Assembly: GCA_934590355.1 (NCBI GenBank)
Contig: CAKTOX010000015.1
Coordinates: 1 to 41,794, forward strand
Length of the DNA: 41,794 nt
Direction of reading: 5' to 3'
DNA from: an uncultured Oscillospiraceae bacterium
GTDB taxonomy: Bacteria; Bacillota; Clostridia; Oscillospirales; Oscillospiraceae
Part shown: one piece after another, positions 16,701 to 23,276 of the stretch
Layout of the letters: every line of letters begins with the position of its first letter
Numbering within the stretch: the stretch's first letter is position 1
Made by a program: the position numbers and the translations under genes
The notes under the pieces: generated by a model
The model's input: the letters and a program-made list of their open reading frames with translations, nothing else
Told to the model about the DNA's origin: nothing
Database searches by the model: none

Positions 16701-17081
16701 CTTTTCCGGCATACGGCCGTACTTGAGCTCGATGAGGTTAACGTCGCTCGGAATGCTGTGCGCCATCATGATGAGGTTTTCCTCATCCTCGGTGTTAAAC
16801 AGAAAATCCGCGCTGACCGTGCCCTCGGCACGCCGCACCCCGTCAAGCTGCTTGACTGCGGCAACGTCGTCGTCCGTCAGGCCGAGGGTGGAGACAAGGC
16901 GGAAATCGTAAAAATGCGTCCGGGCGATGTATCTGTCATACGTTTCGAGAAAGTCCGGGCGCGATAGACGAAGGCCGACAAAAAGCCCCGCCCCGAGCGC
17001 GATTATAGCAAAAATCGCCACGTAGCGTCCGAGGCTGTTTTTTATTTCTCTGGCTGTTAGCTTAATAGTTGAACTGTTCAT
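13788..17081 (-). CDS. FtsX/MacB-type ABC transporter permease with long coiled-coil ectodomain
   Basis: 1097 residues. N-terminal membrane helix (about residues 15-35), then a large extracytoplasmic region. It includes a heptad-rich coiled coil of some 330 residues (about 250-580, dense in Ala/Glu/Lys/Gln such as KAQLDAGYAQIAAGQAELDK). Three helices with an FtsX-like domain follow (about 590-720); after a further helix near 770 comes a second extracytoplasmic domain, then the C-terminal FtsX unit (about 960-1097, ILCAGLLAFIVLYNLTNINI). The start is the ATG 4 bases after the ATPase stop; an upstream in-frame TTG overlaps that gene. It forms an exporter with the preceding ATPase. Such proteins often act in peptide or lipoprotein handling at the membrane; the substrate is unknown. 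Confidence 0.88.
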   Translation of the reverse strand: MNSSTIKLTAREIKNSLGRYVAIFAIIALGAGLFVGLRLSRPDFLETYDRYIARTHFYDFRLVSTLGLTDDDVAAVKQLDGVRRAEGTVSADFLFNTEDEENLIMMAHSIPSDVNLIELKYGRMPEKGSECLADSELYSEDDIGKTVKLSEDNSQRTFDTFAYDEYTIVGITESVLYINVERGSSTLGNGSVKGYIYLPSDGYSTDYYTEIYLCVDSEGYVYSEEYENSIERYKAPLEKLMKERAVVRYDSIIDDAMAQLDDARAQYEEGKEKYDAAKAEYDRGYAEYTQKKAATTAQLEQARKQIEDAEKMMGDTSVIDQKQAELDAAKAQLDAGQAEYEKGLRQFEAKKKLAYGTVNEQIAYYENRIDEKNNDIAILNAEIEQLNEELAQAQANGENVKARLIQNKIDSANRRIRLAQNEIDNCNERLAVHRQKKAEVDAELAPYQKQLDDSKAQLDAGYAQIAAGQAELDKAREMISSGGAQLEQAKKEYEAGKAEAEKGFAEAEKELASGKAQLDEAKAELDKGAEELDSAEKQIKNMNNADVYVLDRDTNAGYVCFESDTNVVQSVAAIFPVFFFLVAALVCMTTMTRMIDDQRTQIGIMKALGYSSGAIMGKYLFYSGSATLLGSVFGIVVGSFALPSVIWYGYSLLYNLSSIVFTVDWPLALGITAANLIVMLLVTWYCCANELKSVPANLIRPKAPEAGKRIFLERFPSIWNEMGFMQKVSARNIMRYKKRIFMMLLGIGGCTALVLTALGLNDTIQNVVKEQYDDVIFYDYELTLAYDMNDEEQKIFRAEAGDNIGDVMFMYRSLAQVDGGGAIKSATISVTDGKKIWNFMNLKDGKYDVEYPGKGEAILDYNLARQLGGVKVGDTITITTSDNEKLTVTVSGLFDNYVSSYVFVSPETCEEQWGRVPEYKSALVNAPESADINECDVALSKVDGVRGITLSVDTKDRMSSMLDGLEFIVAAIILCAGLLAFIVLYNLTNINISERIREIATIKVLGFYPNEAAAYVFRENIILTGAGAVFGLALGVGLHAFVMNAIKVDMMYFKPHISVLSFAVAIVITFVFALIVNSIMRRRIDNIDMAGALKSIE

Positions 17082-17085
17082 GTGC

Positions 17086-17787
17086 TTACCACTCAATGTT
17101 TTCTATGGGCACGGGGTGCTCGTTTATACTCATATCGGTGACAATGCCGCTTTTTACCGAAACGACTCTGTCTGCCATCGCTGTGAGCGCCTGGTTATGG
17201 GTTATGATAACGACGGTCATGCCGTTTTTCCTGCTGCAATCCTGCAAAAGCTGCAAGACCGCCTTGCCTGTGTTATAGTCAAGTGCGCCGGTGGGCTCAT
17301 CGCAGAGCAGGAGCTTCGGGTTTTTCGCAAGCGCACGGGCTATCGCAACGCGCTGCTGCTCGCCGCCGGAAAGCTGCGCGGGGAAGTTATTCGCTCTGTC
17401 CTTGAGTCCGACAAGGTCGATGACCTTTGCAGCATCCATGGGGTCGCGGCATATCTGCGCGGCAAGCTCGACGTTTTCTATAGCCGTGAGATTCTGCACG
17501 AGGTTATAAAACTGGAACACGAAGCCGACGTCATAGCGCCTGTAGGTCGTGAGCTCCTTGGGACCGTAGGAGGATATATCCTGCCCGTCAAGGATGACCT
17601 TGCCGGAGGTCAGGCTGTCCATACCTCCGAGGATATTAAGAAGCGTCGTTTTACCCGCGCCCGATGCGCCGACGATGACGCAGATCTCTCCCTTTTCTAT
17701 CTCAAACGTGGCGTCCTTGAGTGCTTCGATGTTAATTTCGCCGACGTGATAGGTCTTTTTAACTTTTTTAAACTCGACATATGCCAT
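17086..17787 (-). CDS. ABC transporter ATPase (MacB/LolD-like)
   Basis: 233 residues, full length for the family. Seen: Walker A GASGAGKTT (40-48), Q-loop (VFQFYNLVQNLT), signature LSGGEQQRVAIARAL, Walker B LLLCDEPTGALD, H-loop VIITHN. Energises the adjacent FtsX-type permease; the gene pair is 4 bases apart. The start ATG is preceded by AAGGCGG at 9 bases; an earlier in-frame ATG at 17820 coincides with the -10 box and is rejected. Confidence 0.95.
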   Translation of the reverse strand: MAYVEFKKVKKTYHVGEINIEALKDATFEIEKGEICVIVGASGAGKTTLLNILGGMDSLTSGKVILDGQDISSYGPKELTTYRRYDVGFVFQFYNLVQNLTAIENVELAAQICRDPMDAAKVIDLVGLKDRANNFPAQLSGGEQQRVAIARALAKNPKLLLCDEPTGALDYNTGKAVLQLLQDCSRKNGMTVVIITHNQALTAMADRVVSVKSGIVTDMSINEHPVPIENIEW

Positions 17788-17818
17788 TGTCTTGACCGCC
17801 TTATGTAGTAATAGATAC

Positions 17819-17847
17819 ATTATACTAAATGTCTATACTCTTTGCAA
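17819..17847 (-). promoter_or_regulatory. Promoter of ABC exporter operon
   Basis: Minus strand TTGCAA (17842-17847), 17-base spacer, TATAAT (17819-17824). Confidence 0.7.
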
Positions 17848-17928
17848 TAAAAAACCTTCTTATGTTAAGCTTTTTAACACAATATTCAACGCTTTTTTTC
17901 AAAGCTATTAACTGCGCAAATTAAATAC

Positions 17929-17957
17929 TTGCAATACGGCAGCACATGGGGTAAAAT
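17929..17957 (+). promoter_or_regulatory. Promoter upstream of tRNA-Gly region
   Basis: TTGCAA (17929-17934), 17 bases, TAAAAT (17952-17957). A directly repeated GGTGCAACA follows (about 17959-17979), then a hairpin terminator about 40 bases after the predicted start. Confidence 0.5.
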
Positions 17958-17984
17958 AGGTGCAACAAAGGTGCAACACTTTTT

Positions 17985-18006
17985 AGCCCAAAAAGGGCTG
18001 TTTTTT
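17985..18006 (+). terminator. Short terminator upstream of tRNA-Gly
   Basis: AGCCC-AAAAA-GGGCT stem-loop followed by GTTTTTT. With the promoter at 17929 it would delimit a transcript of only about 40 bases unless polymerase reads through into the tRNA. Confidence 0.55.
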
Positions 18007-18079
18007 CCGCTCTTTACCGTTTTTCAAAATCGGCACAATTGCAAAAGTCCTGTATTTTCAAGGCTTAATGGCATAATGT

Positions 18080-18154
18080 GCGACAGTGGCTCAATGGTAG
18101 AGCATCGGCTTCCCAAGCCGAGGGTTGCGGGTTCGATCCCCGTCTGTCGCTCCA
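18080..18154 (+). tRNA. tRNA-Gly (anticodon CCC)
   Basis: 75 bases including an encoded CCA end. Acceptor stem GCGACAG pairs CTGTCGC; D arm GCTC-AATGGTA-GAGC; anticodon arm TCGGC-TTCCCAA-GCCGA with anticodon CCC; T arm GCGGG-TTCGATC-CCCGT (one G-U pair). It reads GGG glycine codons. Confidence 0.96.
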
Positions 18155-18185
18155 ATTCCCCCGAAAGTGATGCTTCGGGGGAATT
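18155..18185 (+). terminator. Hairpin directly after tRNA-Gly
   Basis: Near 11-bp stem ATTCCCCCGAA/TTCGGGGGAAT with an 8-base loop, followed by TATTGCG. Terminator or processing stem; the T run is poor. Confidence 0.6.
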
Positions 18186-18235
18186 ATTGCGTTTATCGGC
18201 TTGACCAAATCGCAAAGCTGCGGTAAAGTATAGAT

Positions 18236-18889
18236 ATGGAGATTATTTATTACGACAAGAACCTGATCGTGGCAGTCAAGCCCGCGGGGGTCATATCAAC
18301 AGACGAGCCGGGCGGCATGCCCTCGCTACTGCGCGAGGCGCTTGGCTGTGAAAATGCGGATATTCGCACAGTGCACAGGCTCGACCAAGTGGTTTCGGGT
18401 CTGATGGTCTTTGCGCAAAATCCGGAGACTGCGTCGGAGTTAAGCCGTCAGATACGCGAGGGCGAGTTTAAAAAGACTTACCTTGCCGTTGTGCAGGGCG
18501 TGCCGGAGCAGAGGCGCGGACGCATGGAGGATATTTTGCTGCGTTCAAAGGAGCAGCGCAAGACCTTCGTCGTGAATAAGCCCTGCCGCGGCTCGCAGGA
18601 GGCCGTTCTCGAGTATCACCTGCTCGGTTCAAACGGCGAAAAGAGCATGGTCGAAATCAACCTCATTACCGGGCGCACGCATCAGATACGCGCACAGTTT
18701 ACCCACCGCAGAATGCCGCTCATCGGCGACAGGAAATACGGCGGACGCGACGACGGCTGCAACATTGCGCTGTGGTCATACTGTCTGGGCTTCACAAATC
18801 CCACGACGGGGCGCTTCATGACAATTAAGGTCAAGCCGCCAAAGGAATATCCGTGGACGGACTTTGATCCGTCTGTATACCCGAGATAG
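18236..18889 (+). CDS. RluA-family pseudouridine synthase
   Basis: 217 residues. Isomerises uridine to pseudouridine in RNA. Seen: VAVKPAGVIS, catalytic Asp in HRLDQVVSGLMVFA (HRLD motif, about 46-49), KTYLAVVQG, and the C-terminal GRTHQIRAQFTH and LIGDRKYGG motifs. It lacks the N-terminal S4 domain of RluD-type enzymes and is compact, like the RluA/RluE-size members found in Clostridia. Upstream signal for translation is weak (GGTAAAG). RNA target unknown. Confidence 0.92.
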   Translation: MEIIYYDKNLIVAVKPAGVISTDEPGGMPSLLREALGCENADIRTVHRLDQVVSGLMVFAQNPETASELSRQIREGEFKKTYLAVVQGVPEQRRGRMEDILLRSKEQRKTFVVNKPCRGSQEAVLEYHLLGSNGEKSMVEINLITGRTHQIRAQFTHRRMPLIGDRKYGGRDDGCNIALWSYCLGFTNPTTGRFMTIKVKPPKEYPWTDFDPSVYPR

Positions 18890-18925
18890 AAAAAACCTTC
18901 GGTCTTTACAAACCGAAGGTTTTTT
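18890..18925. terminator. Bidirectional terminator between pseudouridine synthase and CoA-transferase
   Basis: Perfect 14-bp stem AAAAAACCTTCGGT/ACCGAAGGTTTTTT with an 8-base loop, placed between convergent genes. Confidence 0.9.
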
Positions 18926-18936
18926 CAGATTTAAGA

Positions 18937-20244
18937 TCAGATCAAGATGCCGCGCTTTTTGGCTTCAAAGGTGAGCTCGTCGCGGAAATCGGGGTGAGCG
19001 ATCGCTATGAGCTGACGGGTACGCTCACCGAAGCTGCGGCCGCGCAGATGAGCTATACCGTACTCGGTAACGATGCAGTCAACGTCATTCTTTGATGTGG
19101 TGCAGACGGCACCCGGGGTGAGAATAGGCTTTATCTTGCTGACCGTGCCGCCCTTTGCGGTAGATGCAAACGCGATAAAGCTCTTGCCGCCCTTGGACTG
19201 GCACGCGCCGCGCACGAAGTCTATCTGGCCGCCGGAGCCGGACATATGCTTGGTGCCGACGGATTCGGCGCAGACCTGACCGTAGAAGTCGACCTCGATG
19301 GCCGCGTTTATGGATATCATGTTGTCGTTTTTGCAGATGACCTCGGGGTTATTGACATAATCGACCGGCAGTATCTCGATGGAGGGGTTATCGTCCACGA
19401 AATCGTAAATTCTCTTGGAGCCGAAAGCAAAAGTAGTGACGCTCTTGTTGCGGTGGATCTGCTTTTTGGAGTTATTTACGGCGCCGCACTCGAGCAGCTC
19501 GACCATGGAGTCGGTGAACATTTCGGTGTGGATGCCGAGGTCGTGCTTGGTCTTGAGCGCCATACCGGTGGCGTCGGGGATAGCGCCGATGCCGAGCTGG
19601 ATGCAGGCCCCGTTGGGTATCTGCTCCGCGATAAGCTCACCTATGGTGCGGCTGACGTCGTCGATGACTACGGGAGGCAGAACGGGCAGCTCGTGGTTAT
19701 GCTCAACGATGGCGTCTACTTGAGAAACATGGAGCTGAATACCGGTCACACAGCGGGGCTGGCACTCGTTGACCTCGACGAAGATCCTCTTGGACTTATC
19801 GATCATCGCTTCGGCATAGGAGCCGTTGAGAGCGAGACTGAAGTAGCCGTGGCTGTCCATGGGAGATACCTCGACGCAAAACGCATCGTACTCATACCCC
19901 GCGCGGATGTGACGGGGGATGTCCCGGTAATACGTGGGAATGAAATCCGCCCGGCCGCCGTTCACCGCATTGCGGGCATTTCCGGAGCTGAACCACGAAA
20001 AGCCGGTCATCTTGCCGAACATTTCGGGGTTGGTATAGAATTCGAACGGATAGGCATCAAGCAAGGTCTGAACACGCACGTCTTTAACGTCACTGTTCTT
20101 TATTTTGTCGGCGATAGCCTGCATGATCGCCGGTGCCTGAGAAGGTGCGCTGTCCATGCCGAGAACCCAGCCGGATTCGACGCAGCGTGCAAGTTCTTCG
20201 GGTGTGGTAAGCTTTTCTGCGTATAATGCTTTATAATCGATCAT
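18937..20244 (-). CDS. Acetyl-CoA hydrolase/transferase family CoA-transferase (4-hydroxybutyrate/butyrate type)
   Basis: 435 residues, the size of AbfT/Cat/But enzymes, which move CoA between acyl-CoA and acetate or hydroxyacids. Seen: LGIGAIPDATG, probable catalytic Glu241 in GIHTEMFTD, GSGGQIDFVRGA (336-347, the GGQxDF signature) and, near the C-terminus, TEYGIAHLRGRSFGERTRQLI. The ATG at 20244 follows AGGAG; the 6-codon longer GTG start would include that ribosome-binding site. Single gene with own promoter. In this context it could load 2-hydroxy acids with CoA for the dehydratases, or release end-product acids (inference). Donor and acceptor are not fixed by sequence. Confidence 0.88.
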   Translation of the reverse strand: MIDYKALYAEKLTTPEELARCVESGWVLGMDSAPSQAPAIMQAIADKIKNSDVKDVRVQTLLDAYPFEFYTNPEMFGKMTGFSWFSSGNARNAVNGGRADFIPTYYRDIPRHIRAGYEYDAFCVEVSPMDSHGYFSLALNGSYAEAMIDKSKRIFVEVNECQPRCVTGIQLHVSQVDAIVEHNHELPVLPPVVIDDVSRTIGELIAEQIPNGACIQLGIGAIPDATGMALKTKHDLGIHTEMFTDSMVELLECGAVNNSKKQIHRNKSVTTFAFGSKRIYDFVDDNPSIEILPVDYVNNPEVICKNDNMISINAAIEVDFYGQVCAESVGTKHMSGSGGQIDFVRGACQSKGGKSFIAFASTAKGGTVSKIKPILTPGAVCTTSKNDVDCIVTEYGIAHLRGRSFGERTRQLIAIAHPDFRDELTFEAKKRGILI

Positions 20245-20285
20245 TTTTAACACTCCTGACACGATTTTGTATTTAAGCTTGTGAT

Positions 20286-20314
20286 ATTATACAATAGTGT
20301 GCGAGTAATTTCAA
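20286..20314 (-). promoter_or_regulatory. Promoter of CoA-transferase
   Basis: Minus strand TTGAAA (20309-20314), 17-base spacer, TATAAT (20286-20291). Confidence 0.7.
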
Positions 20315-20331
20315 GTATTCACCCGCAGTTC

Positions 20332-20360
20332 TTGGGCGAATTAACTATAGTTTTTAAAAT
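20332..20360 (+). promoter_or_regulatory. Promoter of dapF
   Basis: TTGGGC (20332-20337), 17-base spacer, TAAAAT (20355-20360), close to the dapF ribosome-binding site; divergent from the CoA-transferase promoter. Confidence 0.5.
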
Positions 20361-20379
20361 AACGATTTGGAGGGCAAAA

Positions 20380-21183
20380 ATGAAGTTCACTAAAATGCAC
20401 GGAGCGGGAAACGACTTCGTGATCATAAACACCCTTGAGGAGGAAACAGACCTTTCCGATATTCCGCGTCTTGCAAAAACGCTTTGCAGCCGCAGGACGG
20501 GCATAGGCGCGGACGGGCTCATGCTTGCAGCGAAGGCCGAGGGCGACGCCGACTTTAAATTACTGTTTTATAACTCCGACGGAAGCTTGGGTGAAATGTG
20601 CGGCAACGGCGCGCGATGCATCGCCAGATACGGCTTTGAGCACGGTCTTGCCGGCAAAACGCAGAGGATAGAAACGACTGCGGGGCTTGTGACCGGCGAA
20701 AGGATAAGCCAAACGCTTTATCGGATAAGGCTGAACGACCCGAGCATCATTGACCTTGATCGCGTCGGATGCGCATACGTCGAGCTCGGCGACCCCGGAA
20801 TACCGCACGCGGTGCTCATAAAGGACGACTGGGACGCGATCTCCGAGGATGAGCTGCGCTCTCTCGGAAAAAAACTCAGGTACTCCCCCGCTTTCCCGAA
20901 GGGCGCGAATGTGAGCTTCGTGAGGCTCACGGGCAGCGATGAAATCAAGGCCATGACCTATGAGCGCGGGGTCGAGGACTTTACCCTTGCCTGCGGCACG
21001 GGCTGCGGCAGCATAGTGACCGCACTGACGCTCATGGGGCTTGTGTCGGGCAAGAACGTGAAGGTTTCCATGCCCGGCGGTGAGCTTTTTGTTACGCTCA
21101 CGCGCGATGGGGACAGTGTGCACGACGTGTTTCTCACAGGTCCCACCTGCGTTGTGTTCGAGGGAGAAGCAAAGGAAATATAA
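20380..21183 (+). CDS. dapF: Diaminopimelate epimerase
   Basis: 267 residues. Converts LL- to meso-diaminopimelate for lysine and peptidoglycan synthesis, using two Cys as acid and base without cofactor. Seen: KMHGAGNDFV at the N-terminus; Cys74 in GEMCGNGARC; Cys205 in ACGTGCGS; GANVSFV and YERGVEDFTLACGTG. GGAGGG lies 6 bases before the ATG; a 33-codon in-frame extension has no ribosome-binding site and overlaps the promoters. No other lysine-pathway gene is adjacent. Confidence 0.96.
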   Translation: MKFTKMHGAGNDFVIINTLEEETDLSDIPRLAKTLCSRRTGIGADGLMLAAKAEGDADFKLLFYNSDGSLGEMCGNGARCIARYGFEHGLAGKTQRIETTAGLVTGERISQTLYRIRLNDPSIIDLDRVGCAYVELGDPGIPHAVLIKDDWDAISEDELRSLGKKLRYSPAFPKGANVSFVRLTGSDEIKAMTYERGVEDFTLACGTGCGSIVTALTLMGLVSGKNVKVSMPGGELFVTLTRDGDSVHDVFLTGPTCVVFEGEAKEI

Positions 21184-21259
21184 TTTTCAATAAAATTTTT
21201 CTTTTCCATGCAATAAAAACACAGGCTCGTGCATTGTTATGGTGAAAGGACTTCAGACG

Positions 21260-21820
21260 ATGCTTTTTATGACATTTGCAGCAAACGAATACTCCGAAGC
21301 TGCCGCGCTGGAAGCGCTGCTGGCGCGAGTAGCACACGGAGACAGGGACGCGCTCGGCGAGGTTTACGAGCGCACGCACACGGCGGTGTTCGGCTTTGCG
21401 ATGAGTATGTCGCAGACTCCCTCGGACGCGGAGGATATTCTTCACGACACCTATCTCGCTGTCTGCTCCTCTGCCGAAAACTACACGGCTAAGGGCAAGC
21501 CCATGGCGTGGATCATGACCATCGCCAAAAATCTTGCCCGTATGCGAATGAGAAAAGCAAAGCGCATTGCCGACGCGCCCGACGACGATTGGGGACGCTA
21601 TTTGTCGGCGAAGCCGGAGGTGAGCGCCGATGAGCGCATCTTGCTCCGAACCGCGATGAGGATCCTTTCCGACGACGAGCAGCAGATCGTGATGCTGCAC
21701 GCAGTATCCGGCATGAAGCACCGCGAGATAGCGCAGCTTCTCGATATGCCGACTGCGACCGTACTTTCCAAGTACTCACGAGCCATTAAGAAACTCAGGA
21801 CTGCGATGGAGGCGGAATGA
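21260..21820 (+). CDS. ECF-type RNA polymerase sigma factor
   Basis: 186 residues. Region 2 (about 20-95; DAEDILHDTYLAV and MAWIMTIAKNLARMRMRK) and region 4 (about 130-185; LSDDEQQIVMLHAVSGMKHREIAQLLDMPTATV, a helix-turn-helix) are present; region 3 is lacking, as in ECF factors. The chosen ATG has AAAGGA 10 bases upstream; an ATG at 21239 lacks a site. The next gene, an RsgI-like anti-sigma factor, begins one base after the stop, so the pair is a regulatory unit. Confidence 0.9.
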   Translation: MLFMTFAANEYSEAAALEALLARVAHGDRDALGEVYERTHTAVFGFAMSMSQTPSDAEDILHDTYLAVCSSAENYTAKGKPMAWIMTIAKNLARMRMRKAKRIADAPDDDWGRYLSAKPEVSADERILLRTAMRILSDDEQQIVMLHAVSGMKHREIAQLLDMPTATVLSKYSRAIKKLRTAMEAE

Positions 21821-21821
21821 A

Positions 21822-23039
21822 ATGAAAAACGATAAGAACATCGAGAATATGCTCCGCAGTGCCGTTTCCCACGCTGCCCCCGACGCTCGGGACACCATCC
21901 TGAGCGCCTGCGACCATGAGAAAGGAAAGGTAATCTACATGGAAAAGAAAAGAAGCTCTCCCCTGCGCGGCTTTGCCGCAATTGCGGCGGTGCTCGTGCT
22001 GATAATTGCCGGCGTTTTCGCCGTGAAAAATCTCGGTGCACCGTCCGACACGCTTGCAGCGGTCGTATCATTGGACGTTAACCCCAGCATTGAGCTGAAT
22101 GTGGATAAGGACGAAAAGATAATCTCCGCAAAGGGTCTCAACGACGACGGCCGAAGGGTGCTCGGAGACATGGAGCTTGAAGGCAGTTCCCTTGACGTTG
22201 CGGTAAATGCGGTCATAGGCTCCATGCTCAAAAACGGCTACCTCGACGAAATGGCAAACTCCATTCTCGTTTCCGTTTCCGGAGTGAACGGCTACGATGC
22301 CGACAAGCTGCGCAGCACGCTTGCAGACGACGTTAACAGGCAGCTTGAAAACTGCTCCGTGCTCAGTCAGGACGTTTCAAACGCCGACAGCGACACGGTG
22401 AAGCTCGCCGACAAATACGGCATCACCGTCGGCAAGGCCGCACTCATACAGCAGATCGTTGCAGCCGACAGCCGACACAGCTTTGAGGAGCTTGCGCCGC
22501 TTAGCATAAACGAGCTCAATCTCATCGCGGACGGCAAAACACTCTCCGGCATAGCCTCAGTCGGCGCCGCCGCAAGCGCTAAAGCTTACATCGGACGCGA
22601 CGCCGCCGTTGACGCAGCTCTCGGTCACGCGGGATTTACCCGCGACGAGGTGAGAAAGCTCGACGTTGACCTCGATTACGAGCACGGCAGCATGGTCTAT
22701 GAGGTTGAGTTTGAGGTAGGCACGGCTGAGTACGAATATGACATCGGCGCAGCGGACGGTGACATCGTTTGGTACGAGATTGAGCGCGACGGCAGCGTTG
22801 AGCAGGGCGGCTCGGCTATTGACGGTAAGGCGGCAATAAGCATGGACGATGCAAAGACCGCGGCTCTAAATCACGCGGGACTCACCCTCTCTCAGGTCGC
22901 TCATCTCAAGGCAGAGCTCGATCGTGAGGGTGGAAAGCTCGTTTATGAAGTCGAATTCAAATCGGGCGGACATGAATACGAATATGTGATAGATGCATCT
23001 TCGGGCGCTGTTTTAAAAAGTGAAAAAGAGCACGATTAA
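21822..23039 (+). CDS. RsgI-like membrane anti-sigma factor with PepSY domains
   Basis: 405 residues. Cytoplasmic segment of about 48 residues (presumed sigma-binding), one transmembrane helix (about 50-68), then an RsgI-middle-like domain beginning VVSLDVNPSIELNV (81-94) and continuing to about 205. Two PepSY-like domains follow (about 255-325 and 335-405, each ending in a YEVEF...YEY pattern). The Asn87-Pro88 bond matches the site at which clostridial RsgI is reported to undergo autoproteolysis. The GGAGG lies in the end of the sigma gene, so translation is coupled. The signal is probably sensed outside the cell by the PepSY part (inference). Confidence 0.85.
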   Translation: MKNDKNIENMLRSAVSHAAPDARDTILSACDHEKGKVIYMEKKRSSPLRGFAAIAAVLVLIIAGVFAVKNLGAPSDTLAAVVSLDVNPSIELNVDKDEKIISAKGLNDDGRRVLGDMELEGSSLDVAVNAVIGSMLKNGYLDEMANSILVSVSGVNGYDADKLRSTLADDVNRQLENCSVLSQDVSNADSDTVKLADKYGITVGKAALIQQIVAADSRHSFEELAPLSINELNLIADGKTLSGIASVGAAASAKAYIGRDAAVDAALGHAGFTRDEVRKLDVDLDYEHGSMVYEVEFEVGTAEYEYDIGAADGDIVWYEIERDGSVEQGGSAIDGKAAISMDDAKTAALNHAGLTLSQVAHLKAELDREGGKLVYEVEFKSGGHEYEYVIDASSGAVLKSEKEHD

Positions 23040-23048
23040 GCTATAAAT

Positions 23049-23088
23049 GAAAGAAAAACTCCCGTAATATTACGGGAGTTTTTCTTTC
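23049..23088. terminator. Bidirectional terminator between anti-sigma gene and dehydratase operon 2
   Basis: Perfect 40-base palindrome (two 20-base arms) centred on 23068/23069 with a CTCCCGTAAT core and A/T-rich flanks; serves both convergent operons. Confidence 0.92.
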
Positions 23089-23090
23089 GT

Positions 23091-23261
23091 TTAGACGTAC
23101 TGCTTACGCGGTATCCTGTCGTAATTCCACAACAGGATCGGCTCTACGCAATACGCAAGGAACTTCATATCAAGATTGAAAAAGTATATAGCGAACGTAA
23201 CGGCAAAAAGTCCCGCTCCGCCGCCGAGCATTTTAAGGGGCAGCATTCTGAGTTTTGACAT
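23091..23261 (-). CDS. Conserved small membrane protein linked to dehydratase (operon 2)
   Basis: 56 residues. AGGAGG lies 6 bases before the ATG, 15 bases after the dehydratase large-subunit stop; the terminator follows directly, so it is the last gene of operon 2. One hydrophobic stretch (about residues 12-28) precedes FFNLDMKFL. It aligns with the microprotein at the end of operon 3: LFAV, Y-x-x-N-L-D-M-K/R, a Val and Pro eight and ten residues on, then YD and an Arg/Lys-rich end. Not a family I know by name. A small membrane anchor or accessory subunit for the dehydratase is one guess. Confidence 0.75.
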   Translation of the reverse strand: MSKLRMLPLKMLGGGAGLFAVTFAIYFFNLDMKFLAYCVEPILLWNYDRIPRKQYV

Positions 23262-23276
23262 ATCTATCCTCCTATC

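Noticed and set aside
17985..18079. T-box or other riboswitch before tRNA-Gly
   Set aside because: No T-box sequence (TGGNACCGCG-like) and no downstream synthetase or amino-acid gene; only a short hairpin is seen.
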